Shown here: positions 55,978-64,000 of the stretch, in pieces
How the letters are laid out: the number at the start of each line of letters is the position of its first letter
Position numbering within the stretch: the first letter of the stretch is position 1
Source of the DNA: CAJQQY01 sp964564545
Lineage (GTDB): Bacteria > Bacteroidota > Bacteroidia > Chitinophagales > Saprospiraceae
DNA length: 64,000 nucleotides
Reading direction: 5' to 3'
Assembly (NCBI GenBank): GCA_964564545.1
Contig: CAZMBP010000002.1
Coordinates: forward strand, 90,400-154,399
Notes under the pieces: generated by a model
Told to the model about the DNA's origin: nothing
What the model saw: the letters and a program-made list of their open reading frames with translations, nothing else
Databases searched by the model: none
Position numbers and translations under genes: made by a program

Positions 55978-58900
55978 TTAACTTTCTTCCTTCAAACTTA
56001 CTTTCATTCGATTGTCATCTGGATTTCGATCAATCAATTTATTGATTGGATCAATTCCAGCCTTGGTAGGTTTCTCTTTTACTTTGATTTTAAAATTCAT
56101 GTTCTCCTCGTTGATTTTATGTTTTTGCAAATATAAAATCTTGTCTTCACCGTCTGCATCTTCGCCGTACACTCCGATATCAATCCAATCATTTACTTGA
56201 ATTGGCGTTTCGTTTCCAAGACTATCCGCTCGATATTTGATAGAAGAAATATCGATGTCAACGAGATATTCATCACCAGATTCTGAATAGGTTGCTTTTT
56301 TCGCCCGATTTTCAAATAAGGTAATCGTCTCAAACATATCCTTGATCAAGTATTGAAGAGTATCAGGGGTGACTTCTCTAAAATAACCCAACAAGTCTGC
56401 CGAAGTAATATATTGATCTTCTCGATAAGCCCAATCTTTGATGCATCTTTGCAAAGCAACATTGACACTATCTTCCGAAATGTAATCTTGTAATGCATAC
56501 ATCACCACGGCTCCTTTTCGATAATGAATATAACCTTGACGCTCGACGAGTTCTAGTGGTTGTTCTTTTTTCTGTTCACGTGAACGACCTCGTAAGTAAC
56601 TTCTCATTTCAAATTTTAAAAACTTTTGCATCATCTCAGTTGGGTAAGTTTCTTTCATTACCATAAGTGCTGAATATTGAGCCATCGTTTCAGATAGCAT
56701 GGCATTTCCCTTAACGTTGGCTTCCGTCACTTGATGAGCCCACCATTGATGTCCGACTTCATGCGCTGTAACATAAAATGGAAAATCAATATCATCTTCA
56801 CCAATGTCCAAAATGAATCCCATATCTTCAGAGAAAGGAACTGTATTTGGGAAAGATTGAGCAAATGAACGATATCTTGGAAATTCCATAATTCGTAATT
56901 GACGGTATTGGTAAGGACTAAAGTTTTTAGAAAAATAACTCAAGGAGTTTTTCATTCCTTTCATCATTCTATCTAGGTTCAAGTCGTGTCCTTTGTGATA
57001 GTAAATCTCTAAATTTACTTTCTCCCCATTTTCACGAGTCCAAGTATCTTTGGCAATTTCATATTCAGCAGAAACAATTGAGAAAAATCCAAGAATTGGT
57101 TCGTCCATTTTGTAATGGTAAAACTTCCGTCCGTCTTCTTCCCATTCTTTTTGAAGGTAGCCTGGAGCAATAGCAATTTGCTCAGGAGAGGTACTTAAAA
57201 TCACTTCCAAGTTAAGTCGATCAGAATCATCTGTGATTAGATTTTGAGCTAATCCAATTGGATCGTTTCTTTCTCTCTGTCTTTCTTTTTCAGGAAGTCC
57301 TTGTTCTTTTCGAGTATCATCATCTCCTAACTCGCCTCCATCATTATATCCAAATGTTGGGAAATAAAAATTATTGAAAAAAGTTCCGTTGTTTAATATC
57401 TCAGTATTAGAACCACTTTCGACAAATCCTTTGGTATCGAATCTTGTTACAAAATCCATTTGAAGTGAATCGCCTGGAGCAAGAGGATTTTTTAATTCGT
57501 ATATATAATATTTGAAATTATCGAAGGCTTCCTTGATGGTAGCATCTGTTCCAAATTCTACAGTATTCGTTACATTATTATCAGCAGAATATTGAAGATG
57601 AATTTGTGAAATCGTTTCGTCCGATTTATTTTTTAATTGATATGTTCCTCTTGCTTCAAAATCTCTTTCTCTTGGATAAATATCCACTTCCAAATAAACA
57701 TCAGTTATTTTAGGTTGTACAATGTCCTGATATTTTTTTAGTGTCTTTTCATAGTCAGCTTGAGATTTTTCAACTTCTTTTGAGTTGGTATATTCATTTT
57801 GAATATTGGTATTGTAAAAAATATAGCAACCTGAACCTGCAAATACCATCAATGAAAATAAACTAAAAGTTAGCAATGGTTTGGTAAGTCGTAATTTACT
57901 TTTTCTCAATCTCATCATAAAACCTGTCTCAGCTCCACGAGTAGAAAATAACAATGCGATGGCAAATAAAAGTCCTGCAAATCCAAACCAATAAACATTA
58001 AACCAAGAGAAGGTAGGAACATAGTGTCCATATCCATTCATGTCAGAAAAATTTCCTAAACCTGTACTTCCAAATTGGAACATTCTATGTTCTACTCCTA
58101 ACTGATCAAAGATCAAGGTTGAAATAAAGAACAATACAAATACAGCATGTCCAACGAACTTATGATTGGATAAGGATTGAAATAAAAATCCTAAAAAAGT
58201 GAACAGTAGCAAGAATGATAAGGTATCTGAAAACAACGTTTTGATATATAATCCTATTTGAAAGTCAGTATAACCACTCGTTATTTGAACCACCATTGCA
58301 GTCAGCATCAAAATTAGTAGCAATGAAATAAACATATAAATCATGGCAAAGAATTTCCCTGCCAAGGTTACAAAGTTAGGGTAGGGAAGGGCATCGTAAA
58401 TTAAATTCATTTTAACATCACGTTCTTTCCAGATCAATTCTCCGGTGTACATAACAATGATGATGATAAAAAATAAATTAAAAGTTTGGATCAATTCCAA
58501 CATGGAGTAGGTGGTTGGCAATCTGAATATTCCATAAACCTTCCCCCAATTTTGCGCATTGCTAAGCATGATTAAAATACCGGCTGCAAGAATGGCAATA
58601 AAAGGAACTTGCTTAAAAATCCATTTAAAATAAAACCAACTCATTCCAAACATTTGTTTGAAGTTAGTGGCCAATCCATCGTATTGAGTTACTTCTGGGA
58701 TGATGGTAGATGAGGCAATTCGAGAAGGTTCCTTATCGGTTTTGACTTCAGCTTTTTGCTTTTTACTTTTCTTTGAAGCAGAAAAATCAAAAAAGAAATA
58801 AGTGGCAATCAAGGCCAATAAACTTACTGCCATCCAAAGTAAACGATTGGATAAAAGTAATCCTTCCAATGGAACTACCTGTGAATTTTTCTCGGCAACA

Positions 58901-59574
58901 GTCCAATATTGGGTGACATGATTATGTGTACCTACTGCAAATGGATCCATCAAGGCTGCCATGTCTTGACTATCTAAATCAGAAAGGAACTGAGAAGAAA
59001 TAATATATAAAACCAAGATTCCAACTCCTTGCGTAAATACCACTAACATCTTTTTGCTTAAAGCACCTCCCATAAAAAAGATACCCGACATGATAAATAA
59101 ATTAGGTAAAGCGATGGCAAAAAATGGATGTAAATAATTCCACAAACTAAATGGTAATAATTTGTCAGGATCAACCCACGGCGATAAATGACCTAAAGCC
59201 ATTCCGAAAACAATTCCACTAAAAACAAAAAGTGCAGTTACAAATGAACCCAAAAATCTTCCAGTTAGATATTGGAATTTAGTAATTGGTGTTGTGAAAA
59301 ATAGGGAAGAGGTTTTGTGTTCATAATCTCTGATGATTGGAGTTCCCATAATTCCAGCTGCTAAAAGCAAACCTGGAATTGCGGTAACAATCAACATCAT
59401 AAATGAAATATTATGAGGTGCATTTTCCTTGATTTGCCCTGCGGCACCTCCAATGGTTAGCTGATCCCAAGCTGCTGCAAGGAATGGTAACAAAAACATT
59501 ATGGCAAAATAGATATAAGTAGCTGGTCGCTTCCAGCGATATTTTAATTCGAATTTAAAAATTTCCCAAGTCAT
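55978..59574 (-). CDS. ABC-2 permease fused to M1 metallopeptidase
   Basis: A 1198-residue inner-membrane protein. The N-terminal half (to about 590) has two blocks of about six hydrophobic segments, like ABC-2 type permeases ('FELKYRWKRPATYIYFAI' start, 'FFTTPITKFQYLTGRFLGSF', a second block from about 320). The C-terminal half (about 620-1180) is an M1 aminopeptidase-like domain with the zinc motif H938-E-V-G-H942 and a downstream glutamate in 'MLSETMAQ' (spacer 19, as I recall for this branch). It was probably placed to face the periplasm; the substrate is unknown. It follows its ATPase gene across a 120-bp gap that holds the family B hairpin. Confidence 0.92.
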   Translation of the reverse strand: MTWEIFKFELKYRWKRPATYIYFAIMFLLPFLAAAWDQLTIGGAAGQIKENAPHNISFMMLIVTAIPGLLLAAGIMGTPIIRDYEHKTSSLFFTTPITKFQYLTGRFLGSFVTALFVFSGIVFGMALGHLSPWVDPDKLLPFSLWNYLHPFFAIALPNLFIMSGIFFMGGALSKKMLVVFTQGVGILVLYIISSQFLSDLDSQDMAALMDPFAVGTHNHVTQYWTVAEKNSQVVPLEGLLLSNRLLWMAVSLLALIATYFFFDFSASKKSKKQKAEVKTDKEPSRIASSTIIPEVTQYDGLATNFKQMFGMSWFYFKWIFKQVPFIAILAAGILIMLSNAQNWGKVYGIFRLPTTYSMLELIQTFNLFFIIIIVMYTGELIWKERDVKMNLIYDALPYPNFVTLAGKFFAMIYMFISLLLILMLTAMVVQITSGYTDFQIGLYIKTLFSDTLSFLLLFTFLGFLFQSLSNHKFVGHAVFVLFFISTLIFDQLGVEHRMFQFGSTGLGNFSDMNGYGHYVPTFSWFNVYWFGFAGLLFAIALLFSTRGAETGFMMRLRKSKLRLTKPLLTFSLFSLMVFAGSGCYIFYNTNIQNEYTNSKEVEKSQADYEKTLKKYQDIVQPKITDVYLEVDIYPRERDFEARGTYQLKNKSDETISQIHLQYSADNNVTNTVEFGTDATIKEAFDNFKYYIYELKNPLAPGDSLQMDFVTRFDTKGFVESGSNTEILNNGTFFNNFYFPTFGYNDGGELGDDDTRKEQGLPEKERQRERNDPIGLAQNLITDDSDRLNLEVILSTSPEQIAIAPGYLQKEWEEDGRKFYHYKMDEPILGFFSIVSAEYEIAKDTWTRENGEKVNLEIYYHKGHDLNLDRMMKGMKNSLSYFSKNFSPYQYRQLRIMEFPRYRSFAQSFPNTVPFSEDMGFILDIGEDDIDFPFYVTAHEVGHQWWAHQVTEANVKGNAMLSETMAQYSALMVMKETYPTEMMQKFLKFEMRSYLRGRSREQKKEQPLELVERQGYIHYRKGAVVMYALQDYISEDSVNVALQRCIKDWAYREDQYITSADLLGYFREVTPDTLQYLIKDMFETITLFENRAKKATYSESGDEYLVDIDISSIKYRADSLGNETPIQVNDWIDIGVYGEDADGEDKILYLQKHKINEENMNFKIKVKEKPTKAGIDPINKLIDRNPDDNRMKVSLKEES

Positions 59575-59604
59575 GATTTTTTAATTTTAGTTGAGGAAAA
59601 GGGG

Positions 59605-59695
59605 GACGTTGGACGTTGGACGTTGGACGATGGACGTTTTACGTTTTACGGGGGGCCGTCTAACGTCCAACGTAAAACGTCTACCGTCCATCGTC
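59605..59695. repeat. Large hairpin repeat of acgttggacg/acgttttacg words (family B)
   Basis: Left arm 59605-59651 is built from repeated 'gacgttg' words and 'acgttttacg' pairs. The right arm 59656-59695 is made of 'cgtccaacgtaaaacgt'-type words in inverse order. The two arms pair across the centre ggggggccg, although internal copies permit several registers. A solo arm occurs at 12731-12753. It lies directly after the ABC ATPase stop and before the permease start, within the operon. Confidence 0.85.
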
Positions 59696-60579
59696 TAAAC
59701 TACAGTTGCTTTTTTTCCAAAAATCTCAGAGAAGTAAACATCTTCAAGATCAGGTTCTACAGCTGTGAAACCTTCGCCAGGTTGCAAGTCGCTAAAAACA
59801 TGAATGATTGGTTTACCTGCACTTCTTCTTTCTGAAATGACATTGTGGGTATTTTTATATTGTTCGATTTGGTCTTTAAGGATTTGTTTTCTCCAAATTT
59901 TTCCTTTGATATTTTCAAGTGCTTCAGATGGTGTTCCAGTTAACAAAACCTCTCCTTTGTTGATGACTGCCATATTAGTACATAACTCTTTGACGTCTTC
60001 TACGATGTGAGTTGATAAAATTACAATGGTGTTTTCTCCTAGTTCACTCAATAAGTTTAGGAAACGATTTCTTTCAGCTGGGTCAAGTCCAGCAGTTGGT
60101 TCATCAACGATAATTAGTTTTGGACTAGCAAGTAAAGCTTGCGCAATTCCAAATCTTTGTTTCATTCCACCTGAGTAACCTCCAAGGTTTTTCTTTCGGT
60201 CATCCCAAAGATTGGTTTTTACTAACAATGCTTCTACAATTTCTTTTCGCTCTTTGGAATTTGTAATTCCTTTTAGAACTGCTAAGTGATCTAACAAAAC
60301 TGCTGCAGAGACTTTTGGATAAACTCCAAACTCTTGAGGCAAATATCCAAGTACTTTTCGCACTTCATGTTTTTGAGTCAATACATTTAAATCACCTAAC
60401 ATGATAGTTCCTTCATCAGGTTCTTGCAATGTGGCAATCGTTCTCATTAAGGTAGATTTTCCAGCACCGTTGGGGCCTAGTAAACCAAACATTCCGACTG
60501 GAATTGTGAGATTAACATTTTTGGAAGCTTGAACTCCGTTAGGATAAGTTTTCGAAAGATTGGAAATTTGTAGATCCAT
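59695..60579 (-). CDS. ABC transporter ATP-binding protein
   Basis: A 294-residue nucleotide-binding subunit. Walker A is 'LGPNGAGKST' (about 34-43), the Q-loop lies near 'YLPQEFGVYP', the signature is 'YSGGMKQRFGIAQAL', Walker B is 'LIIVDEPTAGLD' and the H-loop is 'STH'. The C-terminal extension (about 220-294) is typical of ABC-2 exporter ATPases. It powers the permease/M1 fusion encoded next in the operon. It is the first gene of the pair. Confidence 0.96.
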   Translation of the reverse strand: MDLQISNLSKTYPNGVQASKNVNLTIPVGMFGLLGPNGAGKSTLMRTIATLQEPDEGTIMLGDLNVLTQKHEVRKVLGYLPQEFGVYPKVSAAVLLDHLAVLKGITNSKERKEIVEALLVKTNLWDDRKKNLGGYSGGMKQRFGIAQALLASPKLIIVDEPTAGLDPAERNRFLNLLSELGENTIVILSTHIVEDVKELCTNMAVINKGEVLLTGTPSEALENIKGKIWRKQILKDQIEQYKNTHNVISERRSAGKPIIHVFSDLQPGEGFTAVEPDLEDVYFSEIFGKKATVV

Positions 60580-60757
60580 TTTGTTTTCAGTTTTTTTGAT
60601 AAAATAATTTGGAAGAAAAAATCGGAGAGGCGCAATTACTAAAGATTGGAAATATTTTTAACGTAAAATAAAAAAATTGTTAGACGTTTCAATTTTCAAG
60701 ACGAATGAAATGATTTGTTAGAGGAAGGAAAATAAGTTGAAGTAATTTAAATAAACT

Positions 60758-60793
60758 AAAAATCCCTTTGATTGATCAATCAAAGGGATTTTT
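60758..60793. terminator. Palindromic terminator
   Basis: Near-perfect palindrome aaaaatccctttgattgatc followed by its complement, between the ABC ATPase leader and the first barrel gene. It ends the transcript of the barrel gene at 60797. Confidence 0.85.
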
Positions 60794-60796
60794 TCA

Positions 60797-62008
60797 TTAG
60801 AAAAAGGAATAACCGAAAATTAGAGATAAAGGTTTATAATCTACATTTGCATAATTACTATCTGCAAGCGGGTCTCTATTGAACCCATATCTTACTTCTA
60901 GATGATACTTACTTTTATAATTATAACCTATTCCCAAAACCCAACCATTAGTAAGGTTATTTCCTCCCCCATATTTATAGTCAGCTCCTGATTCAAAAGA
61001 AATTTTTGAAGGAAGGCTTAAGTCCAAAAGATAAGCACCATTCAGGAATATTTTTGAATTTGGATTTAGGAAAAGGTAATACTTAAATCCCATTGGTAAT
61101 TCTATTGAGTTATAAACCGAAGTAACAGTATTCGTTTGAGAGTTGATTATTATAGAGCTTACTTCAGCTGTAGTTTTTGAATTTTGAAAAGTGGGTTCAG
61201 CAAATACGCTCCACTTATTTTGATTAAATGGTAAAATAAATTCAAGCTCTAATCCAATTCTAAAACCTAAGGATTTATCAAATTCTATGTCTTTGCCTCC
61301 CAAATTCATATTAAGTGAATTTAATTGTACCCCGGGTCTTATACTCAGATTAAATAAATCTCTCTTATTCAATTTTTCATAATTAATAAATGGCACATTT
61401 ACACATTGATTGTACTCCTCAAACATTTTTACTAAAGGCTTCTTTTGATACTCTAACTTTTTGAGTTTTTTGGTGGTCGTACTTTTACATTTAAGCTGAT
61501 CTCTAAGTTGAACCAGGTATTGTCTGTTTTCTTTAACTTGCTTTTCGAAAGTTTTATACTTTTTGTAAACAAGCTGTTCTATTTCTGTGTCTACAGTTTT
61601 TATAAAATATCTCTTTAAGTTTTTCTCTTGGTAAAAAAACAATATTGCACTTCCTTCGACTAGTATTTTTAAGAATAATTGCTCTTTTTTAAAATTAGGA
61701 TCTCTCGATGTACTCATATCTGGTAGCTCTTTGCTTGATCGATCGATCTCTACTGTAACCCTTTGATATTTTGAAAAATTATTAATTCCGAATTCTTTTA
61801 CGGATTCAATAGTGGCTGTTTGTGATTCAGCATTTTCGGAAAGTTTGTATTGAAATTTATTTGGATTATTTCTCCAATCTACATTTTTAATCCAGCAATC
61901 AATTTTTTCATCTTTATCGTTAATGAAGTAACCTTGGTCAAAAGTGATTTGAGCAAAACTATTAAGGGTAAATAGGATTGCAAGAAGCGTAGTTATAGAT
62001 TTTAGCAT
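60797..62008 (-). CDS. Outer-membrane barrel paralog A of the tandem array
   Basis: A 403-residue exported protein; the signal ends 'LNSFAQ' (residue 19). Residues about 20-205 form a conserved domain ('DQGYFINDKDEKIDCWIKNV', 'RYFIKTVDTEIEQLVYKKYK', ending 'EEYNQCVN') that is nearly identical to paralog B. Residues about 220-403 are aromatic strand-rich and end 'SLIFGYSFF', as in barrels of the OMP_b-brl family, and diverge strongly from B. The family and ligand are unknown. The location is the outer membrane by the signal and barrel pattern. Unlike copies B and C, no orphan sorting-domain ORF follows it. Confidence 0.85.
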   Translation of the reverse strand: MLKSITTLLAILFTLNSFAQITFDQGYFINDKDEKIDCWIKNVDWRNNPNKFQYKLSENAESQTATIESVKEFGINNFSKYQRVTVEIDRSSKELPDMSTSRDPNFKKEQLFLKILVEGSAILFFYQEKNLKRYFIKTVDTEIEQLVYKKYKTFEKQVKENRQYLVQLRDQLKCKSTTTKKLKKLEYQKKPLVKMFEEYNQCVNVPFINYEKLNKRDLFNLSIRPGVQLNSLNMNLGGKDIEFDKSLGFRIGLELEFILPFNQNKWSVFAEPTFQNSKTTAEVSSIIINSQTNTVTSVYNSIELPMGFKYYLFLNPNSKIFLNGAYLLDLSLPSKISFESGADYKYGGGNNLTNGWVLGIGYNYKSKYHLEVRYGFNRDPLADSNYANVDYKPLSLIFGYSFF

Positions 62009-62064
62009 TTAAGTACTTTTTTATGTTGTTATTAAATTTTAAAACGGAATGCGATTTTACAAAA

Positions 62065-62100
62065 AAAGACTTCCAATAAAAATTAATTGGAAGCCTTTTT
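62065..62100 (-). terminator. Terminator between copies A and B
   Basis: Stem aaaagacttccaat / attggaagcctttt with A/T runs; a near copy lies at 63611-63646. Confidence 0.75.
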
Positions 62101-62123
62101 ATGTTTTTACTTAAAGATCCTTT

Positions 62124-62390
62124 TTAGAACTTTTGTAAAACTATTCTTTTCGCTAGAACAGAATCATCAACTGTGATTTTCACAATATAAACTCCGTCTG
62201 TAAATGAAGATAAATTAAACTCTAATTTATTTTCAAAAATACTTTGCTTAGGACTAGTCATGATTTCTTTACCTGTGATATCGTAAATGCGAACTTGCAC
62301 ATCACTTACTTGTGGTAATTCAAGATTAATCAAAAACATTCCATCGTTATTGTTAGTTGTTATTTTACTTCTGGAAAATTGTATATCCAA
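62124..62390 (-). CDS. Orphan T9SS sorting-domain ORF (copy B)
   Basis: An 88-residue ORF that overlaps the 3' end of paralog B by 26 bp in another frame. Residues 9-88 are a T9SS type A C-terminal domain without cargo: 'NDGMFLINLELPQVSDVQVR', 'IYDITGKEIM' and the terminal 'VYIVKITVDDSVLAKRIVLQ'. There is no signal peptide, so by itself it could not be exported. Its reading frame is kept intact in copy C. It is either a gene remnant, or it is joined to the barrel protein by frameshifting or re-initiation. The upstream 'DIQFSRSK' comes from barrel-gene sequence read out of frame. Confidence 0.5.
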   Translation of the reverse strand: MDIQFSRSKITTNNNDGMFLINLELPQVSDVQVRIYDITGKEIMTSPKQSIFENKLEFNLSSFTDGVYIVKITVDDSVLAKRIVLQKF

Positions 62391-63555
62391 TCATTAATGC
62401 AATATTCCTATACTCAATATCTAAAGGATTCATAAAATCTAATAATCGCCTTTTTGTAGCATATCGAGCTTCTACGCTAAGTTTATTGTGTTTGAATCCT
62501 AGACCAAAGACATAATTTTGTCCTGATTCATAAGGAATTTTATCTCCTCCTGCTTCATAATAAATATTTGAATTCATGGTATAATCAAAGACATAGGAAG
62601 CGTTGACGAAAACTTTAGAATTAGCATTTAGGTAAAAATAATGTCTTAATCCAAGAGGAAATTCTATTGATTTATAATCAGAAATTACTTTGAGATTTCC
62701 TACTACCACAGATTTAGCAAAGCCTTCTGCTTTAGAATATTGGAATGTAGGTTCGAGGATGACTGCCCATTTGTTTTTATTGATAGGAATAATATATTCC
62801 AATTCAACTCCAATTTTGAATCCTAATTTTTTTTCAAAATCTATACGATCTAAAGTAATTGTTGAAAAGTGAAAACCTCCTCTTAAATTTAAGTTTAATA
62901 AATCTCTTTTATGTAATTTTTCATAATAGATATATTGAGCATTTACACATTGATTGTACTCTTCAAATATTTTTGATAATGGCTTTTTTTTATACTCTAA
63001 TTTTCCAAGTTTTTCGGTTGTAGTAGTACTGTCACACATTAATTGATCTCTAAGTTGAACCAGGTATTGTCTATTTTCTTTAACTTGTTTTTCGAAAGTT
63101 TTATACTTCTTGTAAACAAGCTGTTCTATTTCTGTGTCTACAGTTTTTATAAAATATCTCTTTAAGTTTTTCTCCTGATAAAAAAACAATGTTGCTTTTC
63201 CTTCGACTAGTATTTTTAAGAATAATTGCTCTTTTTTAAAATTAGGTTCTCTCGATGTACTCATATCTTCTAGCTCTTTGCTAGAGCGATCCATCTCTAT
63301 TTCAACCCTTTGATATTTTGAAAAATTATTAATTCCAAATTCTTTTACGGATTCAATAGTTGCTGTTTGTGATTGAGCCTTTTCGGAAAGTTTATATTGA
63401 AATTTAGTTGGATTATTTCTCCAATCTACATTTTTAATCCAGCAATCAATTTTTTCATCTTTATCGTTAATGAAGTAACCTTGGTCATAAGTGATTTGAG
63501 CAAAACTATTTAGGGTAAATAGAATTGCAAGAAGCGTAGTTATAGCTTTTAGCAT
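62365..63555 (-). CDS. Outer-membrane barrel paralog B of the tandem array
   Basis: A 396-residue paralog of the 60797-62008 protein; the signal ends 'LNSFAQ'. The first 200 residues differ from paralog A by only scattered substitutions. The barrel half ('GGFHFSTITLDRIDFEKKLG', 'WAVILEPTFQYSKAEGF', ending 'IALMIGYTIFQK') is clearly divergent. The stop at 62365 lies inside the sorting-domain ORF (62124-62390). The function is unknown; a surface receptor or adhesin role is inferred from the fixed N-terminal/variable barrel pattern. Confidence 0.85.
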   Translation of the reverse strand: MLKAITTLLAILFTLNSFAQITYDQGYFINDKDEKIDCWIKNVDWRNNPTKFQYKLSEKAQSQTATIESVKEFGINNFSKYQRVEIEMDRSSKELEDMSTSREPNFKKEQLFLKILVEGKATLFFYQEKNLKRYFIKTVDTEIEQLVYKKYKTFEKQVKENRQYLVQLRDQLMCDSTTTTEKLGKLEYKKKPLSKIFEEYNQCVNAQYIYYEKLHKRDLLNLNLRGGFHFSTITLDRIDFEKKLGFKIGVELEYIIPINKNKWAVILEPTFQYSKAEGFAKSVVVGNLKVISDYKSIEFPLGLRHYFYLNANSKVFVNASYVFDYTMNSNIYYEAGGDKIPYESGQNYVFGLGFKHNKLSVEARYATKRRLLDFMNPLDIEYRNIALMIGYTIFQK

Positions 63556-63610
63556 TTAAGTACTTTTTTAAGTTTTTAATTATGTTGAAAACAGAATGCG
63601 ATTTTACAAA

Positions 63611-63646
63611 AAAAGACTTCCAATTAAAATAAATTGGAAGCCTTTT
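63611..63646 (-). terminator. Terminator between copies B and C
   Basis: Stem aaaagacttccaatt / aattggaagcctttt, duplicated from 62065-62100. Confidence 0.72.
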
Positions 63647-63670
63647 TATGTATTTACTTAAAGATCCTTT

Positions 63671-63937
63671 CTAGAAATTTTGTGAAACTATTCGTTTCGC
63701 TAGAACAGAATCATCAACTGTGATTTTCACAATATAAACTCCGTCTGTAAATGAAGATAAATTAAACTCTAGTTTATTTTCAAAAATACTTTGTTTAGGA
63801 CTACTCATGATTGCTTTACCTGTGATGTCGTAGATGCGAACTTGCACATTACTCACTTTTGGTAATTCAAATTTAATCAAGAACATTCCATCGTTATAGC
63901 CAGTTGTTATTTTACTTCTGGAAAATTGTATATCCAA
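63671..63937 (-). CDS. Orphan T9SS sorting-domain ORF (copy C)
   Basis: A second 88-residue ORF, of equal length to the one at 62124-62390 and differing by about ten residues (for example 'NNN' to 'GYN' near residue 13, and terminal 'SQNF' for 'LQKF'). It overlaps the paralog C 3' end in the same manner. Conservation of an open frame in both copies is notable, since decay would be expected to break it. Confidence 0.5.
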   Translation of the reverse strand: MDIQFSRSKITTGYNDGMFLIKFELPKVSNVQVRIYDITGKAIMSSPKQSIFENKLEFNLSSFTDGVYIVKITVDDSVLAKRIVSQNF

Positions 63938-64000
63938 TCATTAATGCAATATTCCTATACTCAATATCTAAAGGATTCATAAAATCTAATAATCGCCTTT
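63912..64000 (-). CDS. Outer-membrane barrel paralog C (3' end only)
   Basis: The last codons of a third copy: the stop is at 63912-63914 and the frame continues to the window edge. The translation matches the end of paralog B ('IALMIGYTIFQK'). The remainder lies outside the window. Confidence 0.8.
   Translation of the reverse strand, partial: RRLLDFMNPLDIEYRNIALMIGYTIFQK

Larger units (their letters stand above)
62009..64000. repeat. Tandem duplication, about 1.55 kb unit, runs off window
   Basis: The segment 62009-62450 (leader, terminator, sorting-domain ORF, barrel 3' end) recurs at 63556-64000 with an offset of 1547 bp. 62374-62450 and 63921-63997 look identical or nearly so. The leader near 62009-62060 and the 5' 600 bp of paralogs A and B are also nearly identical. 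The third copy is cut by the window end. Confidence 0.9.

Overview
This window reads as chromosome from an AT-rich member of the Bacteroidota, most likely a Saprospiria-like relative. I infer this from gene content, not from a database match. Six secreted proteins end in a type IX secretion (T9SS) C-terminal sorting domain with an 'FPNP' type start, or a close variant of it. There are families typical of the phylum (DUF5686, DUF5916, DUF6495-like, paired DUF1501/DUF1800, PorT-like barrels). Promoters match the Bacteroidota -7 element TAnnTTTG, and Shine-Dalgarno sequences are not obvious. No plasmid, phage, IS or CRISPR signature was seen.

Layout. 1-3.3 kb: the end of a T9SS-sorted PKD protein, a LOG-like protein and a small conserved protein. 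3.3-12.1 kb: an eight-gene minus-strand surface-glycan operon (sugar epimerase, PLP aminotransferase, acyltransferase, four glycosyltransferases and a flippase). 12.3-16 kb: a DoxX protein, a small lipoprotein, a helix-hairpin-helix barrel protein and a GyrI-like protein. 16-20.6 kb: leucine biosynthesis leuA-leuC-leuD-leuB, with an intrinsic terminator after leuA. 20.8-35.4 kb: mixed housekeeping and envelope genes, including an HMG-CoA-lyase-like enzyme, a HupE-like membrane protein, a VCBS/ASPIC T9SS protein and a T9SS-sorted five-heme cytochrome. 35.6-37.1 kb: tRNA-Ser(TGA) and tRNA-Thr(TGT) flank an SdiA-regulated-like lipoprotein. 38-42.9 kb: a glutamate-synthase-like flavoprotein, a DUF5916 protein and an XRE regulator with a membrane partner. 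43.1-46.9 kb: a decayed lipoprotein gene and the DUF1501/DUF1800 pair. 47.3-53 kb: five envelope or secreted genes whose intergenic regions carry paired TGAY-N4-RTCA boxes 22-23 bp apart, which look like one CRP/FNR-type regulon. 53.3-60.6 kb: a hybrid sensor kinase and an ABC ATPase with a permease/M1-peptidase fusion. 60.8-64 kb: a tandem array of outer-membrane barrel paralogs interleaved with orphan T9SS sorting-domain ORFs, running off the window.

Four unrelated families of long intergenic hairpin repeats are scattered through the window, and two of them lie inside operons. Three intergenic stretches hold traces of decayed genes. The most promising undescribed signals are the paired palindromic boxes at 48.0-52.1 kb and the barrel/sorting-domain tandem array at the right end.
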